From Burkholderiaceae bacterium (lineage in GTDB: Bacteria; Pseudomonadota; Gammaproteobacteria; Burkholderiales; Burkholderiaceae_C), in contig CAJYPV010000019.1 of NCBI GenBank assembly GCA_913776825.1, positions 1 to 64,000 of the forward strand: DNA of 64,000 nucleotides, read 5' to 3'. Of this stretch, positions 1 to 9,584 are shown one piece after another. The notes under the pieces were generated by a model. The model did not search any database, was not told the DNA's origin, and was given only the letters and a program-made list of their open reading frames with translations. The position numbers and the translations under genes are program-made. Each line of letters starts with the position of its first letter. The stretch's first letter is position 1.

Positions 1-2
1 TG

Positions 3-773
<771 letters not shown>

Positions 774-810
774 GCGGCGCATACGGCGCGCTGGCGGCGT
801 TGTCGTGCTC

Positions 811-828
811 GCCGGACGGGAGTCCGGC
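811..828. other. Perfect stem-loop in the atpD-atpC spacer
   Basis: A 7-bp GC-rich stem (GCCGGAC / GTCCGGC) closes a GGGA tetraloop of GNRA-like form. There is no T tract, so it is not a classic terminator. It could act as an mRNA stability or processing element that sets the ratio of beta to epsilon subunit. That role is inference only. Confidence 0.5.
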
Positions 829-993
829 TGTGCGCGGCGCCTGGGCAGCCCACCGTCTGCTTGCTGACTGAACCTTCTTCCCGCGCTCACCACGGCGATG
901 TGCGTTCGGTGACTGCCGCGAAGCGGCCGTACCGGCTTGGTGGGTGGGGCGTGGAAGGTCAGGATCTTTTGAGCTCAGAAATAGGAAACGAAG

Positions 994-1413
994 ATGGCAA
1001 CGATTCACGTGAATGTGGTCTCCGCGGAAGAGCAGATCTTCTCGGGCGAGGCGAAGTTCGTGGCGCTGCCGGGTGAAGGCGGTGAGCTGGGCATCCTGCC
1101 CAAGCACACCCCGCTGATCACCCGCATCAAGCCGGGCGCGGTGCGCATCCAGCGCGCCGACAACGGCGAAGAGGAATTCGTCTTCGTCGCCGGCGGCCTG
1201 CTGGAAGTGCAACCCGGTCTGGTGACCGTGCTGGCCGACACCGCCATCCGCGGCAAGGACCTGGACGAAGCCCGCGCCGAAGCCGCCAAAAAGGAAGCCG
1301 AAGAAGCGATGAAGAACGCCAAGAGCGACATCGACTTCGCCAAGGCCCAGAGCGAATTCGCGGCCATGGCCGCCCAGATCGCCGCCCTGCGGAAGTTCCG
1401 GGCCAAGCGCTGA
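994..1413 (+). CDS. atpC: F1F0 ATP synthase subunit epsilon
   Basis: Epsilon subunit of the F1 rotor, which couples rotation to catalysis and inhibits ATP hydrolysis. The 139-residue protein has the usual N-terminal beta-sandwich (residues 1-85, with the conserved [12 protein letters not shown] segment) and a C-terminal helical hairpin (about 90-139) rich in Ala, Glu and Lys. Length is normal for the family. The start at 994 is preceded by a purine-rich AGGAAACGAAG stretch. It is the last gene of the atp operon, and a strong terminator follows 50 bases later. Confidence 0.97.
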   Translation: MATIHVNVVSAEEQIFSGEAKFVALPGEGGELGILPKHTPLITRIKPGAVRIQRADNGEEEFVFVAGGLLEVQPGLVTVLADTAIRGKDLDEARAEAAKKEAEEAMKNAKSDIDFAKAQSEFAAMAAQIAALRKFRAKR

Positions 1414-1462
1414 TTCACCGCACACCGCGGCGAGGACGCTCGCCGACACCGTGCAACACCCC

Positions 1463-1509
1463 AACGGCAGGAAGTGCGAAAAGTCGCTTCCTGCCGTTGT
1501 TCTTTTTCC
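1463..1509 (+). terminator. Rho-independent terminator of the atp operon
   Basis: Inverted repeat AACGGCAGGAAG (1463-1474) with CTTCCTGCCGTT (1487-1498). The stem is extended by a GCGA/TCGC pairing inside the loop and followed by GTTCTTTTTCC. Its position just after atpC fits transcription termination of the ATP synthase operon. Confidence 0.85.
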
Positions 1510-1650
1510 AAGTCGCCCAGAGAGGGACTGCCACCGCATAGAGTGGCGACGCCGTGGTGTCCGCAACGGATGCCGCCGGCCCGGTCGCTGGCCGCTCGGC
1601 CATCGCCGTCCAATAACAAACACCGAACCTTGATCCACGAGGGAGCTTCC

Positions 1651-2334
1651 ATGTCTGTTCACACCCAGGCCCGTCAGGCCGCACTCGCGCTGGCACTGAC
1701 CGCGCTCGTCGGCTGCGCCACCGAGCAATCCCGGACCATCGAAGTGCCGCGCCCCGCAGCACCGGCGCCCAGCGCCAACCAGGGCCCGCGCGCACCGATC
1801 GCCGTCGGCAAGTTCGACAACCGCTCCAGCTTCATGCGCGGCATGTTCGCCGACGCGGTGGACCGTCTCGGCAGCCAGTCGAAGTCGATCCTGATCGCGC
1901 ATCTGCAGCAGAGCAATCGCTTCAGCGTGATGGACCGTGACAACCTGGAAGAAGCTCAGCAAGAAGCCAAGTTCAAGTCCAGCAGCATGAACGTCAAGGG
2001 CGCGGATTTCCTCGTGACCGGCGCGGTGACCGAATTCGGCCGCAAGGAAGTCGGCGATCAGCAGCTGTTCGGCGTGCTCGGTCGCGGCAAGAAGCAGGTC
2101 GCCTATGCGAAGGTGACCTTGAACGTCGTGAACAGCCAGACCTCCGAGGTGGTGTATTCCACGCAGGGCGCGGGCGAGTTCGAGCTGTCGACCCGCGAGG
2201 TCGTCGGCTTCGGCGGCACCGCCGGCTATGACGCCACCCTCAACGGCAAGGTGCTGGACCTCGCCATCCGCGAAGCCGTCAACGGCCTGGTGAGCGCTGT
2301 GGACAGCGGCGCCTGGAAGCCGCAAGCCCGCTGA
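1651..2334 (+). CDS. CsgG-like outer membrane lipoprotein
   Basis: A 227-residue lipoprotein of the CsgG/HfaB-type family. The signal peptide ends in a lipobox (ALVGCAT, Cys near residue 20), followed by a Pro/Ala-rich linker. The CsgG-like fold then starts at IAVGKFDNRSS, with FSVMDRDNLEEAQQE and the DFLVTGAVTEFG strand typical of the family. The start at 1651 is chosen because the signal peptide begins there and an ACGAGGGA ribosome site lies 5-11 bases upstream. It heads a three-gene lipoprotein cluster (CsgG-like, DUF4810, DUF799) found together in many proteobacteria. No curli subunit genes are nearby, so a general envelope or trafficking role is more likely than curli export. Confidence 0.85.
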   Translation: MSVHTQARQAALALALTALVGCATEQSRTIEVPRPAAPAPSANQGPRAPIAVGKFDNRSSFMRGMFADAVDRLGSQSKSILIAHLQQSNRFSVMDRDNLEEAQQEAKFKSSSMNVKGADFLVTGAVTEFGRKEVGDQQLFGVLGRGKKQVAYAKVTLNVVNSQTSEVVYSTQGAGEFELSTREVVGFGGTAGYDATLNGKVLDLAIREAVNGLVSAVDSGAWKPQAR

Positions 2335-2347
2335 TCAGGAGAGCCTC

Positions 2348-2740
2348 ATGACGATTCAAAAGACGCTGCGCGTGATCGCGCTGGCGGGTGCCGCCGCATT
2401 GCTGAGCGCCTGTGGCACGCCGCAAAAGCCGCTCTACCAGTGGAACGGCTATCAGAGCGGTCTGTACGACTACTTCAAGACCAACGGCTCGAATGCCGCG
2501 GACCAGATTACCCAACTGGAATCGCAGCTGATCAAGAACAAGGCCGCCAACGAAGCGACCCCGCCCGGCCTGCACGGCCATCTGGCGCTGCTGTACGCGA
2601 AGGTCGGCAATGACGACGCGGCTCGCGCGCATCTGGAAGCCGAGCGTGCGCTGTTCCCCGAGTCCGCCGCCTATGTGGACCTGCTGTTGAAGAAGCGCAG
2701 CCCGACGACGGCTGCGACGCCGACGTCGGCTGGCGTTTGA
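2348..2740 (+). CDS. DUF4810 family lipoprotein
   Basis: A 130-residue small lipoprotein with signal peptide and lipobox (LLSACGT, Cys about residue 22). The mature part begins with the LYQWNGYQSGLYDYFK segment typical of DUF4810, followed by a helical TPR-like region (GLHGHLALLYAKVGNDDAARAH, split here by description only). It starts 13 bases after the CsgG-like gene, with AGGAGAG as ribosome site. Its function is not known. Its conserved place between CsgG-like and DUF799 genes suggests the three work as one envelope complex. Confidence 0.85.
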   Translation: MTIQKTLRVIALAGAAALLSACGTPQKPLYQWNGYQSGLYDYFKTNGSNAADQITQLESQLIKNKAANEATPPGLHGHLALLYAKVGNDDAARAHLEAERALFPESAAYVDLLLKKRSPTTAATPTSAGV

Positions 2741-2766
2741 TGCGCGTGATGCTGGAGCTTTCATCC

Positions 2767-3426
2767 ATGAACCTGTTCACCCTGATCCGCCGCCTCGGCG
2801 CCATCGCGGTCCTGGCCGCGCTGACGGCCTGCGCCTCGACGTCCAAGCCCTACGACTACACCGCGCTGAAGGCGGCCAAGCCGGCGTCGCTGCTGGTGCT
2901 TCCGCCGGTCAACAACACGCCGGACGTGGGCGCCACCTACGGCGTGCTGTCCAACCTGACCATGCCGCTGGCCGAGGCCGGCTATTACGTGCTGCCGGTG
3001 TCGTTGGTCGATGAATCGCTGCGCACCAATGGCGTCACCTCGCCGGCGGATGCGCATGGCATCGATCCGGCCAAGCTGCGCGACATCTTCGGTGCGGACG
3101 CCGCGCTGTATGTGACGGTCAAGGAATACGGCTCGGTGTACCGGGTCGTGTCCGCGGAAGCCGTCGTCGCGGTCGAAGCCCGACTGGTGGACCTGCGCAC
3201 CGGCAACCTGCTGTGGGATGGCAAGGCCACGGCCTCGACCGCCGAGCAGAACAACAACAGCGGTGGCGGCCTCGTCGGTCTGCTGGTCAAGGCGCTGGTC
3301 GATCAGATCGCCAACAACCTGTCGGACCGCAGCTACCAGGTGGCGAGCATCACCAGCAGCCGTCTGGTGAACGCCCCCAATGGTCTGCTGCCGGGTCCCC
3401 GTGCCCGCGTGACTGTGAAAAACTAA
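2767..3426 (+). CDS. DUF799 / GNA1162-like lipoprotein
   Basis: A 219-residue lipoprotein. An N-terminal signal with lipobox LTACAS precedes a domain with LLVLPPVNNTPDVGATYGVLS, the hallmark start of the DUF799 family, which includes the meningococcal antigen GNA1162. The fold resembles TolB N-domain or CsgG-like transport components. The start at 2767 is preferred over an ATG at 2740 overlapping the previous stop, because GGAG (2754-2757) sits 9 bases upstream and the signal peptide begins there. It is the third gene of the cluster, followed by a terminator. Confidence 0.85.
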   Translation: MNLFTLIRRLGAIAVLAALTACASTSKPYDYTALKAAKPASLLVLPPVNNTPDVGATYGVLSNLTMPLAEAGYYVLPVSLVDESLRTNGVTSPADAHGIDPAKLRDIFGADAALYVTVKEYGSVYRVVSAEAVVAVEARLVDLRTGNLLWDGKATASTAEQNNNSGGGLVGLLVKALVDQIANNLSDRSYQVASITSSRLVNAPNGLLPGPRARVTVKN

Positions 3427-3449
3427 GGGCCTGGCCACCGGCTCACCCA

Positions 3450-3485
3450 CCCACCGGTCCGCAGCCGGTGGGTTTTCTTTTTTTC
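3450..3485 (+). terminator. Rho-independent terminator of the lipoprotein cluster
   Basis: CCCACCGG (3450-3457) pairs with CCGGTGGG (3465-3472) and is followed by a T-rich tract to 3485. It ends the CsgG-like/DUF4810/DUF799 transcript. The next gene starts only 5 bases later, so that gene's promoter must lie within or upstream of this element, or it is read by run-through. Confidence 0.8.
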
Positions 3486-3489
3486 AGGC

Positions 3490-4335
3490 ATGAGCACTCC
3501 GATCTCCATCACCCGTCACCAGGGCCTCGAAGCCCTCGAACTCGTCGCGCCGGATGGCGCGCGTGCCACCTTGCTGCTGCATGGCGCCCATCTGGTGTCG
3601 TGGGTTCCCGCAGGCGCGGACGAACAGCTGTATCTGTCGCCCAAGAGCGCCTTCGCCACCGGCCAGGCGATTCGCGGCGGGGTGCCGGTGATCTTTCCGC
3701 AGTTCGCCACGCGCGGCCCGCTGCAGCGCCACGGTTTCGCCCGCGGCAAGCCGTGGCAGCTCGTCACCGCCGAGCGCGGCAAGGACGATGCGCTCGCCGT
3801 GCTGCGCCTGACCGACGACGCCGCCACCCGCATGGTGTGGCCGCAGGCCTTCGAGGCCGAGATCAGCGTGCGCATCGCCGGTCGCGCTCTGGAGATCGAA
3901 CTCGCCTGCGAAAACCGCGGCGAGACGCCGTTCTCGTTCACCGCCGCGCTGCACACCTATCTGCGGCTGACGCGCATCATGTCCGCCTCGTTGCAGGGCC
4001 TGTCCGGCCTCGCCTATTGGGACTCGGCCCGCGAGCGCGCCGGCACCCAGCAGGAAGATCTGCTGCGCCTGGATGGCGAGATGGACCGCATCTACCAGGA
4101 CCTCCGGCATGACCTGACCCTGCGCGACGACGACCGTCGGGTGCGCATCCGTCAGCAAGGTTTTGCCGATGCCGTCGTCTGGAATCCGGGCGAAGAAAAG
4201 GGCGACGCGCTGGCGGACATGCCCACCGGCGGCTGGAAGCAGATGCTGTGCGTGGAAGCGGCGCAGGTGCTGCGTCCGGTCGAACTCGCGCCCGGCGAAT
4301 CCTGGGCCGGCATGCAGAGCCTGGAATTGCTCTGA
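3490..4335 (+). CDS. D-hexose-6-phosphate mutarotase (aldose 1-epimerase family)
   Basis: A 281-residue cytoplasmic enzyme of the YeaD type, which interconverts alpha and beta anomers of glucose-6-phosphate and related hexose phosphates. Family marks are HGAHLVSWVP near the start, GGVPVIFPQF, the catalytic-region histidine in RHGFAR (about 79), a second His in AALHTYLR (about 156), and the conserved Glu in MLCVEAAQV near residue 255. Length is typical. The start is 5 bases after the preceding terminator, and no strong ribosome site is visible. It stands alone, with no sugar operon around it. Confidence 0.9.
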   Translation: MSTPISITRHQGLEALELVAPDGARATLLLHGAHLVSWVPAGADEQLYLSPKSAFATGQAIRGGVPVIFPQFATRGPLQRHGFARGKPWQLVTAERGKDDALAVLRLTDDAATRMVWPQAFEAEISVRIAGRALEIELACENRGETPFSFTAALHTYLRLTRIMSASLQGLSGLAYWDSARERAGTQQEDLLRLDGEMDRIYQDLRHDLTLRDDDRRVRIRQQGFADAVVWNPGEEKGDALADMPTGGWKQMLCVEAAQVLRPVELAPGESWAGMQSLELL

Positions 4336-4584
4336 TCCGGCGACGGTTCCGCGCGCGGTCCGTCCGCTCGATCGAACCGCTCGATCCGTCATGTCGATCC
4401 GTCCCCTCGATCCGTCCTCGCCCGGTCCTTCTGCGTGCGATGTCGGGCCGCGCCCTCCGTGCCCCCGCTGTGAGCGTCGCCAGACGGTGACCGCCACGCG
4501 GGCGCGCGGTTAAGCTGTCCGCTCCATGCCGCGCGGCCCGACGGGCGCTGCGGCCTCGGCGCGACGCCAGCCAACGGAGGACGA

Positions 4585-5457
4585 ATGGGCAAGAAGGACA
4601 AGTCCGGCAGCAAGGCCAAGGACAAGACGGATCGCGACGCCGCGGATCCCGCCACCGGCAAGCGCGGCCGCGCGCAGGCGCACAAGGACAAGCTCTCCAA
4701 GTCCGACTACCTGGATCAGCTGCAGCCGCTGCAGGTGGAGCTCAACAACATGGCGCGCTGGCTGCAACACACCAAGCGCCGCCTGCTGGTGATCATCGAA
4801 GGGCGCGACACGGCCGGCAAAGGCGGCGTGATCAATGCGCTGTCGGAGACGCTGAACCCGCGCCAGTGCCACACCGTCGCGCTCGGCAAGCCCAGCGAGC
4901 GCGAGCAGGGCGAGTGGTACTTCCAGCGCTATGTGCCGCATCTGCCGGCGCAGGGCGAGATGGTGCTGTTCGACCGCAGTTGGTACAACCGCGCCGGCGT
5001 GGAAACCGTGATGGGCTTCTGCACGCCCGAACAGACGGACGCCTTCCTGCGTCACGTGCCGATCTTCGAGCGCCTGCTGGTCGACGACGGCCTGCTGCTG
5101 TTCAAGTACTGGCTCACCGTCGACCAGGCGCAGCAGGAAGAGCGTTTCGCCGAGCGCGCCGAAGATCCGCTCAAGCGCTGGAAACTCTCACCGATCGATC
5201 TGGATGCGCGGTCGCATTACCAGGCTTACGGCGAGGCGCGCGACCGCATGCTCGAAGCGACCCACACCCGCCAGGCGCCCTGGACGCTGGTCGATTTCAA
5301 TGACCAGCGGCGCGGCCGTCTGACGCTGATCCGGCACCTGCTGGACCATCTGCCGGATGTCACCGTGCCGCCGGCGGCGATCGAATTTCCACCGCTCAAG
5401 CGCAAGGCGAAGCGCGAGCATTTCGGCACGGCGCTCAAGCCGATTCCGAGTCTTTGA
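4585..5457 (+). CDS. ppk2: Polyphosphate kinase 2 family protein
   Basis: A 290-residue PPK2-family kinase, which transfers phosphate between polyphosphate and nucleotides. The N-terminal 35 residues are Lys/Asp-rich and probably disordered. The core shows Walker A (GRDTAGKGG, residues 73-81), the Walker B/lid segment FDRSWYNRAGVE (from about 129) and ERQF-like (EERF) and DPLKRWKLSPID motifs of the one-domain class. ADP- versus AMP- or GDP-preference cannot be told by eye. It is a single gene with an upstream spacer carrying several GATCCGTC-like repeats (4340-4425). A CHAD protein (58307) that may bind polyphosphate lies elsewhere in the window. Confidence 0.92.
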   Translation: MGKKDKSGSKAKDKTDRDAADPATGKRGRAQAHKDKLSKSDYLDQLQPLQVELNNMARWLQHTKRRLLVIIEGRDTAGKGGVINALSETLNPRQCHTVALGKPSEREQGEWYFQRYVPHLPAQGEMVLFDRSWYNRAGVETVMGFCTPEQTDAFLRHVPIFERLLVDDGLLLFKYWLTVDQAQQEERFAERAEDPLKRWKLSPIDLDARSHYQAYGEARDRMLEATHTRQAPWTLVDFNDQRRGRLTLIRHLLDHLPDVTVPPAAIEFPPLKRKAKREHFGTALKPIPSL

Positions 5458-5597
5458 GTCGCGGGCGAGGCGCGCGGTGGTCGGCGGCCGCTCGCGCGCG
5501 ATCGGCCGCGGACGGACGGCGGCGGATCGACGATGCCTGACGTGCACGCCGCTGGCGCGCTCGCGCGCGCCGGCCGTGCCACCCGTTGACGCCGCGT

Positions 5598-6182
5598 TCA
5601 GATCACCACGACCGCATTGGGCAGTTCATTGCGCGGCGGCACGTCCGCCGACGGCGGGAAGTGCGTGACGAGCAAGCGCTCGACCGCGCTCACGGCGTCC
5701 ATCAGCCCTTGCTCGAAGCGTCCCTGACGCAAGGACGCGCCCAGGCTGTCGATGATGCTGCGCCATTCCTGCGGGCTGACCCGTTGATTCAGGCCGCGGT
5801 CGACCACGATCTCGATCGCGTGCTCCGCCAGCAGCAGGTAGATCAGCACGCCGTTGTTGTGCTCGGTGTCCCACACCCGCAGCTTGCCGAACATCGCCAC
5901 CGCGCGCTCCCGCGCGCAGGCGTGCCGCCACAGATAGCTCAGCGGCAGACTGGCTTCCACGCAGAGGCGGATTTCGCCGGTGTGCAGTTGCTCACTCTCG
6001 GTGACGCGCAGGGCCAGACGCGACAGCGCCTCGGCCGGCAGCACGCGCTTCGCGTCCGCCTCGTCCCAGAGTCGATGCCGAAGAAAGCGGCGCCACTTGC
6101 CGGGCCGGGAGCTCGCGGTTGCAGAGGTCGCGGCGTTTGACGCATCGCTCCGAGCCTTCGAATTGGAGTCGGAATCTGCCAT
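5598..6182 (-). CDS. TPM-domain protein (short)
   Basis: A 194-residue protein of the TPM (TLP18.3/Psb32/MOLO-1) family. A Ser/Ala-rich N-terminal 35 residues precede the domain, with AMFGKLRVWDTEHNNGVLIY and IEIVVDRGLN. These are typical of the short TPM proteins that accompany LemA and YgcG-type genes. No signal peptide is visible. The start at 6182 is fixed by a TGATG overlap with the stop of the upstream TPM gene. In this operon (lemA-TPM-TPM) it is probably a cytoplasmic or membrane-associated partner in envelope maintenance. The exact activity is unknown. Confidence 0.85.
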   Translation of the reverse strand: MADSDSNSKARSDASNAATSATASSRPGKWRRFLRHRLWDEADAKRVLPAEALSRLALRVTESEQLHTGEIRLCVEASLPLSYLWRHACARERAVAMFGKLRVWDTEHNNGVLIYLLLAEHAIEIVVDRGLNQRVSPQEWRSIIDSLGASLRQGRFEQGLMDAVSAVERLLVTHFPPSADVPPRNELPNAVVVI

Positions 6183-7162
6183 CACCAGTCTCCCGAGGCG
6201 CCGCCGCCGCCGAAGTCGCCACCGCCGCCGGAGGAGAAGCCTCCGCCGTCTCCGCCGCCGCCCCAACTGCTGCCGCCACCGCCGCCCCAGATCACCGGCG
6301 GAACGATGACGCCGCCGGACCGGTGAGCGCTGCGCCGGTAGTTGCCGAAGGCCGAGCCCGATCCGGAGACACTGCGCCGCGCTGCGCCAATGCCGAGCAG
6401 GCCCACGAGCACCAGCGAGCCGATGCCGGCGGCAATGCCCAATCCAGCGCTGCCGCTGAACAGCCAGCCCAGACCACCGGCTGCGCCACCCGTGAACAGG
6501 CTGCCGAGCTTGCGTCCGAACATCGCCGTCAGCAGCGCGCCGACCAGCGGCGTGCCGATGAAGAACAGCGCGGCCAGCTCGCCGATGTCCAGCGAATCGG
6601 CCGATGAGGCGGACCCCGACGACTTGCCCCGCGGCGCCGGTGCCGGCAGATGCTCGCCCCGGATCCGCGCTTGCAGCGCATCGACACCACGGTTCAAGCC
6701 GCCCGCGTAATCGCCCGCCTTGAAGGCCGGCGCGATGTCGCGTTCGATGATCTGGCGCGCGGCCAGGTCCGGCACCGCGCCCTCCAGCGCCTTGGCGGTC
6801 TGGATGTTGATGCGGCGGTCCTGCTTGGCGACGACGATCAGCAGCCCATCGCCCACGTCGCGGCGACCGATCTTCCAGGCGTCGCCGAGCCGCTGGGCGA
6901 AGGCGGCGATGTCTTCCGGCGCGGTGGTCGGCACCAGCAGGATGACGATCTGCGGGCCGGCCTCCTGTTCGAAGGCGGCCAGCTTGCGCTCCAGCGCCGC
7001 CTGCTGCTCAGGACTCAGCGTCGCGGTGCGATCGATGACCCGGCCGGACAGCGGCGGCACGGGCTGCAGGTCCTGCGCCTGCGCCACGCCGAAGCCCCAC
7101 GTGCCGAGGCTGCCCGCCAGCACGCTCATGATCGCCATCAGGCGCCAGATCCAGCGCGGCAT
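6182..7162 (-). CDS. YgcG-family TPM-domain membrane protein
   Basis: A 326-residue protein with a signal peptide ending near AQAQ (about residue 30), then a periplasmic TPM domain (residues 38-165: TATLSPEQQAALERKL, GDGLLIVVAKQDR and RNINIQ-type strand). Transmembrane or glycine-zipper segments follow around 195-265, and the C-terminal tail is a low-complexity run of Gly, Ser and Trp ending GGGGASGDW. This architecture is that of E. coli YgcG-like proteins. It lies 15 bases downstream of lemA and overlaps the next TPM gene, forming a lemA-led operon. Confidence 0.88.
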   Translation of the reverse strand: MPRWIWRLMAIMSVLAGSLGTWGFGVAQAQDLQPVPPLSGRVIDRTATLSPEQQAALERKLAAFEQEAGPQIVILLVPTTAPEDIAAFAQRLGDAWKIGRRDVGDGLLIVVAKQDRRINIQTAKALEGAVPDLAARQIIERDIAPAFKAGDYAGGLNRGVDALQARIRGEHLPAPAPRGKSSGSASSADSLDIGELAALFFIGTPLVGALLTAMFGRKLGSLFTGGAAGGLGWLFSGSAGLGIAAGIGSLVLVGLLGIGAARRSVSGSGSAFGNYRRSAHRSGGVIVPPVIWGGGGGSSWGGGGDGGGFSSGGGGDFGGGGASGDW

Positions 7163-7177
7163 CGTGCGGCCGTCCGA

Positions 7178-7885
7178 TCAGTTGGAGGCCGGCGAAGCCG
7201 CCGGGGCCGGCGTCACGGGCGCGGGCGCCGGCGCGGCGGGCTTGTCGAAATTCACCGACGGCGGAGCCGAGATCGCGGCCTCGTTCTGCACGGTGAAGTT
7301 GGGCTTCACCTCATAGCCGAACAGCTTCGCGGTGAGGTTGGTCGGGAAGCGACGGGCCAGCACGTTGTAGTCCTGCACCGACTTGATGTAGCGATTGCGG
7401 GCCACGGTGATGCGGTTCTCGGTGCCTTCCAGTTGCACCCGCAGATCCCGGAAACCCTGGTTGGCCTGCAGCGTGGGATAGCGCTCACTGACGGCCAGCA
7501 GCCGGCTCAGCGCGCCGGACAGCTCGCCCTGCGCGGCCTGGAAGCGCTTGAGCGCTTCGGGATCCCGCGCGAGCTCCGGCGTGACCTGGATGCTGGTGGC
7601 CTTCGCGCGGGCTTCCACCACTTTGGTGAGCGTCTCCTGCTCGAAGTTGGCCTCGCCCTTGACCGTGTTCACGATGTTGGGGATGAGGTCGGTGCGGCGC
7701 TGGTATTGGCTCAGCACTTCCGACCAACTGGCGGTGACCTGCTCATCCAGGCTCTGGAATTCGTTGTAGCCGCAGCCGCTGAGCAGCAGCGGGGCCGCGA
7801 TCACCAACGCGGCACCGAGCCGACGCGCGACGGACGTGGAACGGGCGGCAGTGGCCGGGCGTGCGGTGTTCATCGACGGGGTCAT
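7178..7885 (-). CDS. lemA: LemA family protein
   Basis: A 235-residue LemA-fold protein. The N-terminus has a lipoprotein-type signal (LLLSGCGYN, Cys near 39). It is followed by the four-helix LemA domain: NEFQSLDEQVTASWSEVL, YQRRTDLIPNIVNTVKG, RYPTLQANQGFRDL and the conserved RFPTNLTAKLFGY end, all quoted as separate short segments. A Pro/Ala-rich tail closes it. The start at 7885 has a perfect AGGAGG eight bases upstream. It is the first gene of the lemA-TPM-TPM operon, divergent from hemE with a 237-base spacer. The family is linked to envelope homeostasis, but the molecular role is unsettled. Confidence 0.92.
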   Translation of the reverse strand: MTPSMNTARPATAARSTSVARRLGAALVIAAPLLLSGCGYNEFQSLDEQVTASWSEVLSQYQRRTDLIPNIVNTVKGEANFEQETLTKVVEARAKATSIQVTPELARDPEALKRFQAAQGELSGALSRLLAVSERYPTLQANQGFRDLRVQLEGTENRITVARNRYIKSVQDYNVLARRFPTNLTAKLFGYEVKPNFTVQNEAAISAPPSVNFDKPAAPAPAPVTPAPAASPASN

Positions 7886-8122
7886 CGAGCTTCCTCCTTG
7901 TGGGGTCCCATATCGTTCGTGCGTCGGGATTTTCAAGTCGGCCGACGCATCGGTCTCGGGCGGGGGCAGTGGCGGCGGACCCTCGATCAGCCGCCCGCGC
8001 CCATCGGGCCGCGGGCAGTATCCCATGCGTGCCGTGTCGACAATCCGATGTCTCCCGGCCCGTCTGCGCTGCGTCAAGCAAGCTGGACCGGGCACGCGGG
8101 CTTCGCTCGATAATGCCGCTCC

Positions 8123-9223
8123 ATGAGCGCACCCCTGCACAACGACACCTTCCTGCGCGCCTGCCTGCGCCAGCCCACGGACTACACGCCGGTCTGGCTG
8201 ATGCGCCAGGCCGGGCGCTATCTGCCGGAGTACCGCGCCACCCGCGAGCGCGCCGGCAGCTTCATGGGGCTCGCGACGAATCCGGACTACGCCACCGAAG
8301 TCACGCTGCAACCGCTGGACCGTTATCCGCTCGATGCCGCCATTCTTTTCAGCGACATCCTGACCGTGCCCGACGCCATGGGCCTGGGCCTGAGCTTCGC
8401 GCAGGGCGAGGGCCCGAAGTTCGCGAAGGTCGTGCGCGACGAAGCCGCGGTGAATGCGCTGGCGGTGCCGGACATGGACCGGCTGCGCTATGTCTTCGAC
8501 GCGGTCAGCTCGATCCGTCGCGCGCTGAATGGTCGGGTGCCGCTGATCGGTTTTTCCGGCAGCCCGTGGACGCTCGCCTGCTACATGGTGGAGGGCGGCG
8601 GCTCGGACGACTATCGCCAGGTCAAGAGCCTGATGTATGCGCGCCCGGACCTGATGCATCGCATCCTGTCCATCAATGCCGATGCCGTCGCGGCCTATCT
8701 CAATGCGCAGATCGAGGCCGGCGCCCAGGCGGTCATGATTTTCGATTCCTGGGGCGGCGTGCTGGCCGACGGCGCCTTCCAGGAGTTCAGCCTCAGCTAT
8801 TCGCGTCGGGTGCTGTCCCAGCTCAGGCGGGAGCATGACGGCCGCCAGGTGCCGCGCCTGTTGTTCACCAAGGGCGGCGCATTGTGGCTGGACGAGATCG
8901 CCGAGGCCGGCGCCGAAGTCGTGGGTCTGGACTGGACCGCCAACCTCGGCCGCGCCCGAGCCCGCGTGGGTGACCGGGTGGCGCTGCAAGGCAACCTCGA
9001 TCCCAATGTGCTGTTCGCCCCGCCCGCCGCGGTGCGTGCGCAGGCCCGCGCGGTGCTGGACAGCTTCGGCGCGCCGCAACGCGCCGACGGTGGCTGGGAC
9101 GGCCACATCTTCAACCTGGGCCACGGCATCAGCCAGTTCACGCCGCCCGACACGGTGGCGGAACTGGTGGATGAAGTCCATCGCCATTCGCGTCTGTTGC
9201 GCGCCGCGCCGGCGGGCCGCTGA
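8123..9223 (+). CDS. hemE: Uroporphyrinogen decarboxylase
   Basis: A 366-residue cytoplasmic enzyme that removes four acetate carboxyls of uroporphyrinogen III to give coproporphyrinogen III in haem synthesis. It carries the family signatures [14 protein letters not shown] near residue 25, the conserved Asp in [14 protein letters not shown], and [19 protein letters not shown]. The C-terminal [13 protein letters not shown] is also typical. Length is standard. It is divergent from lemA and followed by a 361-base spacer before priA. As usual in Burkholderiales it sits next to priA. Confidence 0.97.
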   Translation: MSAPLHNDTFLRACLRQPTDYTPVWLMRQAGRYLPEYRATRERAGSFMGLATNPDYATEVTLQPLDRYPLDAAILFSDILTVPDAMGLGLSFAQGEGPKFAKVVRDEAAVNALAVPDMDRLRYVFDAVSSIRRALNGRVPLIGFSGSPWTLACYMVEGGGSDDYRQVKSLMYARPDLMHRILSINADAVAAYLNAQIEAGAQAVMIFDSWGGVLADGAFQEFSLSYSRRVLSQLRREHDGRQVPRLLFTKGGALWLDEIAEAGAEVVGLDWTANLGRARARVGDRVALQGNLDPNVLFAPPAAVRAQARAVLDSFGAPQRADGGWDGHIFNLGHGISQFTPPDTVAELVDEVHRHSRLLRAAPAGR

Positions 9224-9584
9224 GCCTGTGGATGACTGACTTCGCGGGCGCGCAGTGGGCCTGGTTTTTCCACGTTCGGCGCCAGATCCCCGAGTCAGTT
9301 ATCCCCAAAATCGTGCATGTCACTGAAACGCAGCACAGGGAAGTCCCTGGAGCTAGGGCATTCCCGGATTGGCGCCTAAGTCGTTGATTCGCAAGGGGCG
9401 GCCGTCAGACTGGTGGTCGCGGCGACCCTGCCGTCCCCAGACGGTTCTCCCCAGGATTTCAGGATTCCCCGCATTTTTCCCACAAAGTTATCCACAGGCC
9501 TGAGGCGACGCGGCACACGCTTGGAAATCATGGACTTGGCGCGTTTTTTTAAGACCCGTTCTGAAGCCCTGCGGGACGCACGCC
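9224..9584. promoter_or_regulatory. hemE-priA spacer with DnaA-box-like sites
   Basis: No gene is seen in this 361-base gap. It holds TTATCCACA at 9488-9496, an exact match to the E. coli-type DnaA box. There is also TTATCCCCA at 9299-9307 (one mismatch) and, on the minus strand at 9227-9235, TCATCCACA (one mismatch). The sequence around the perfect box is more AT-rich (CCCACAAAG, GTTTTTTTAAG) than its surroundings. DnaA control of priA is one possible reading; chance or a DnaA-titrating site are others. Confidence 0.45.
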
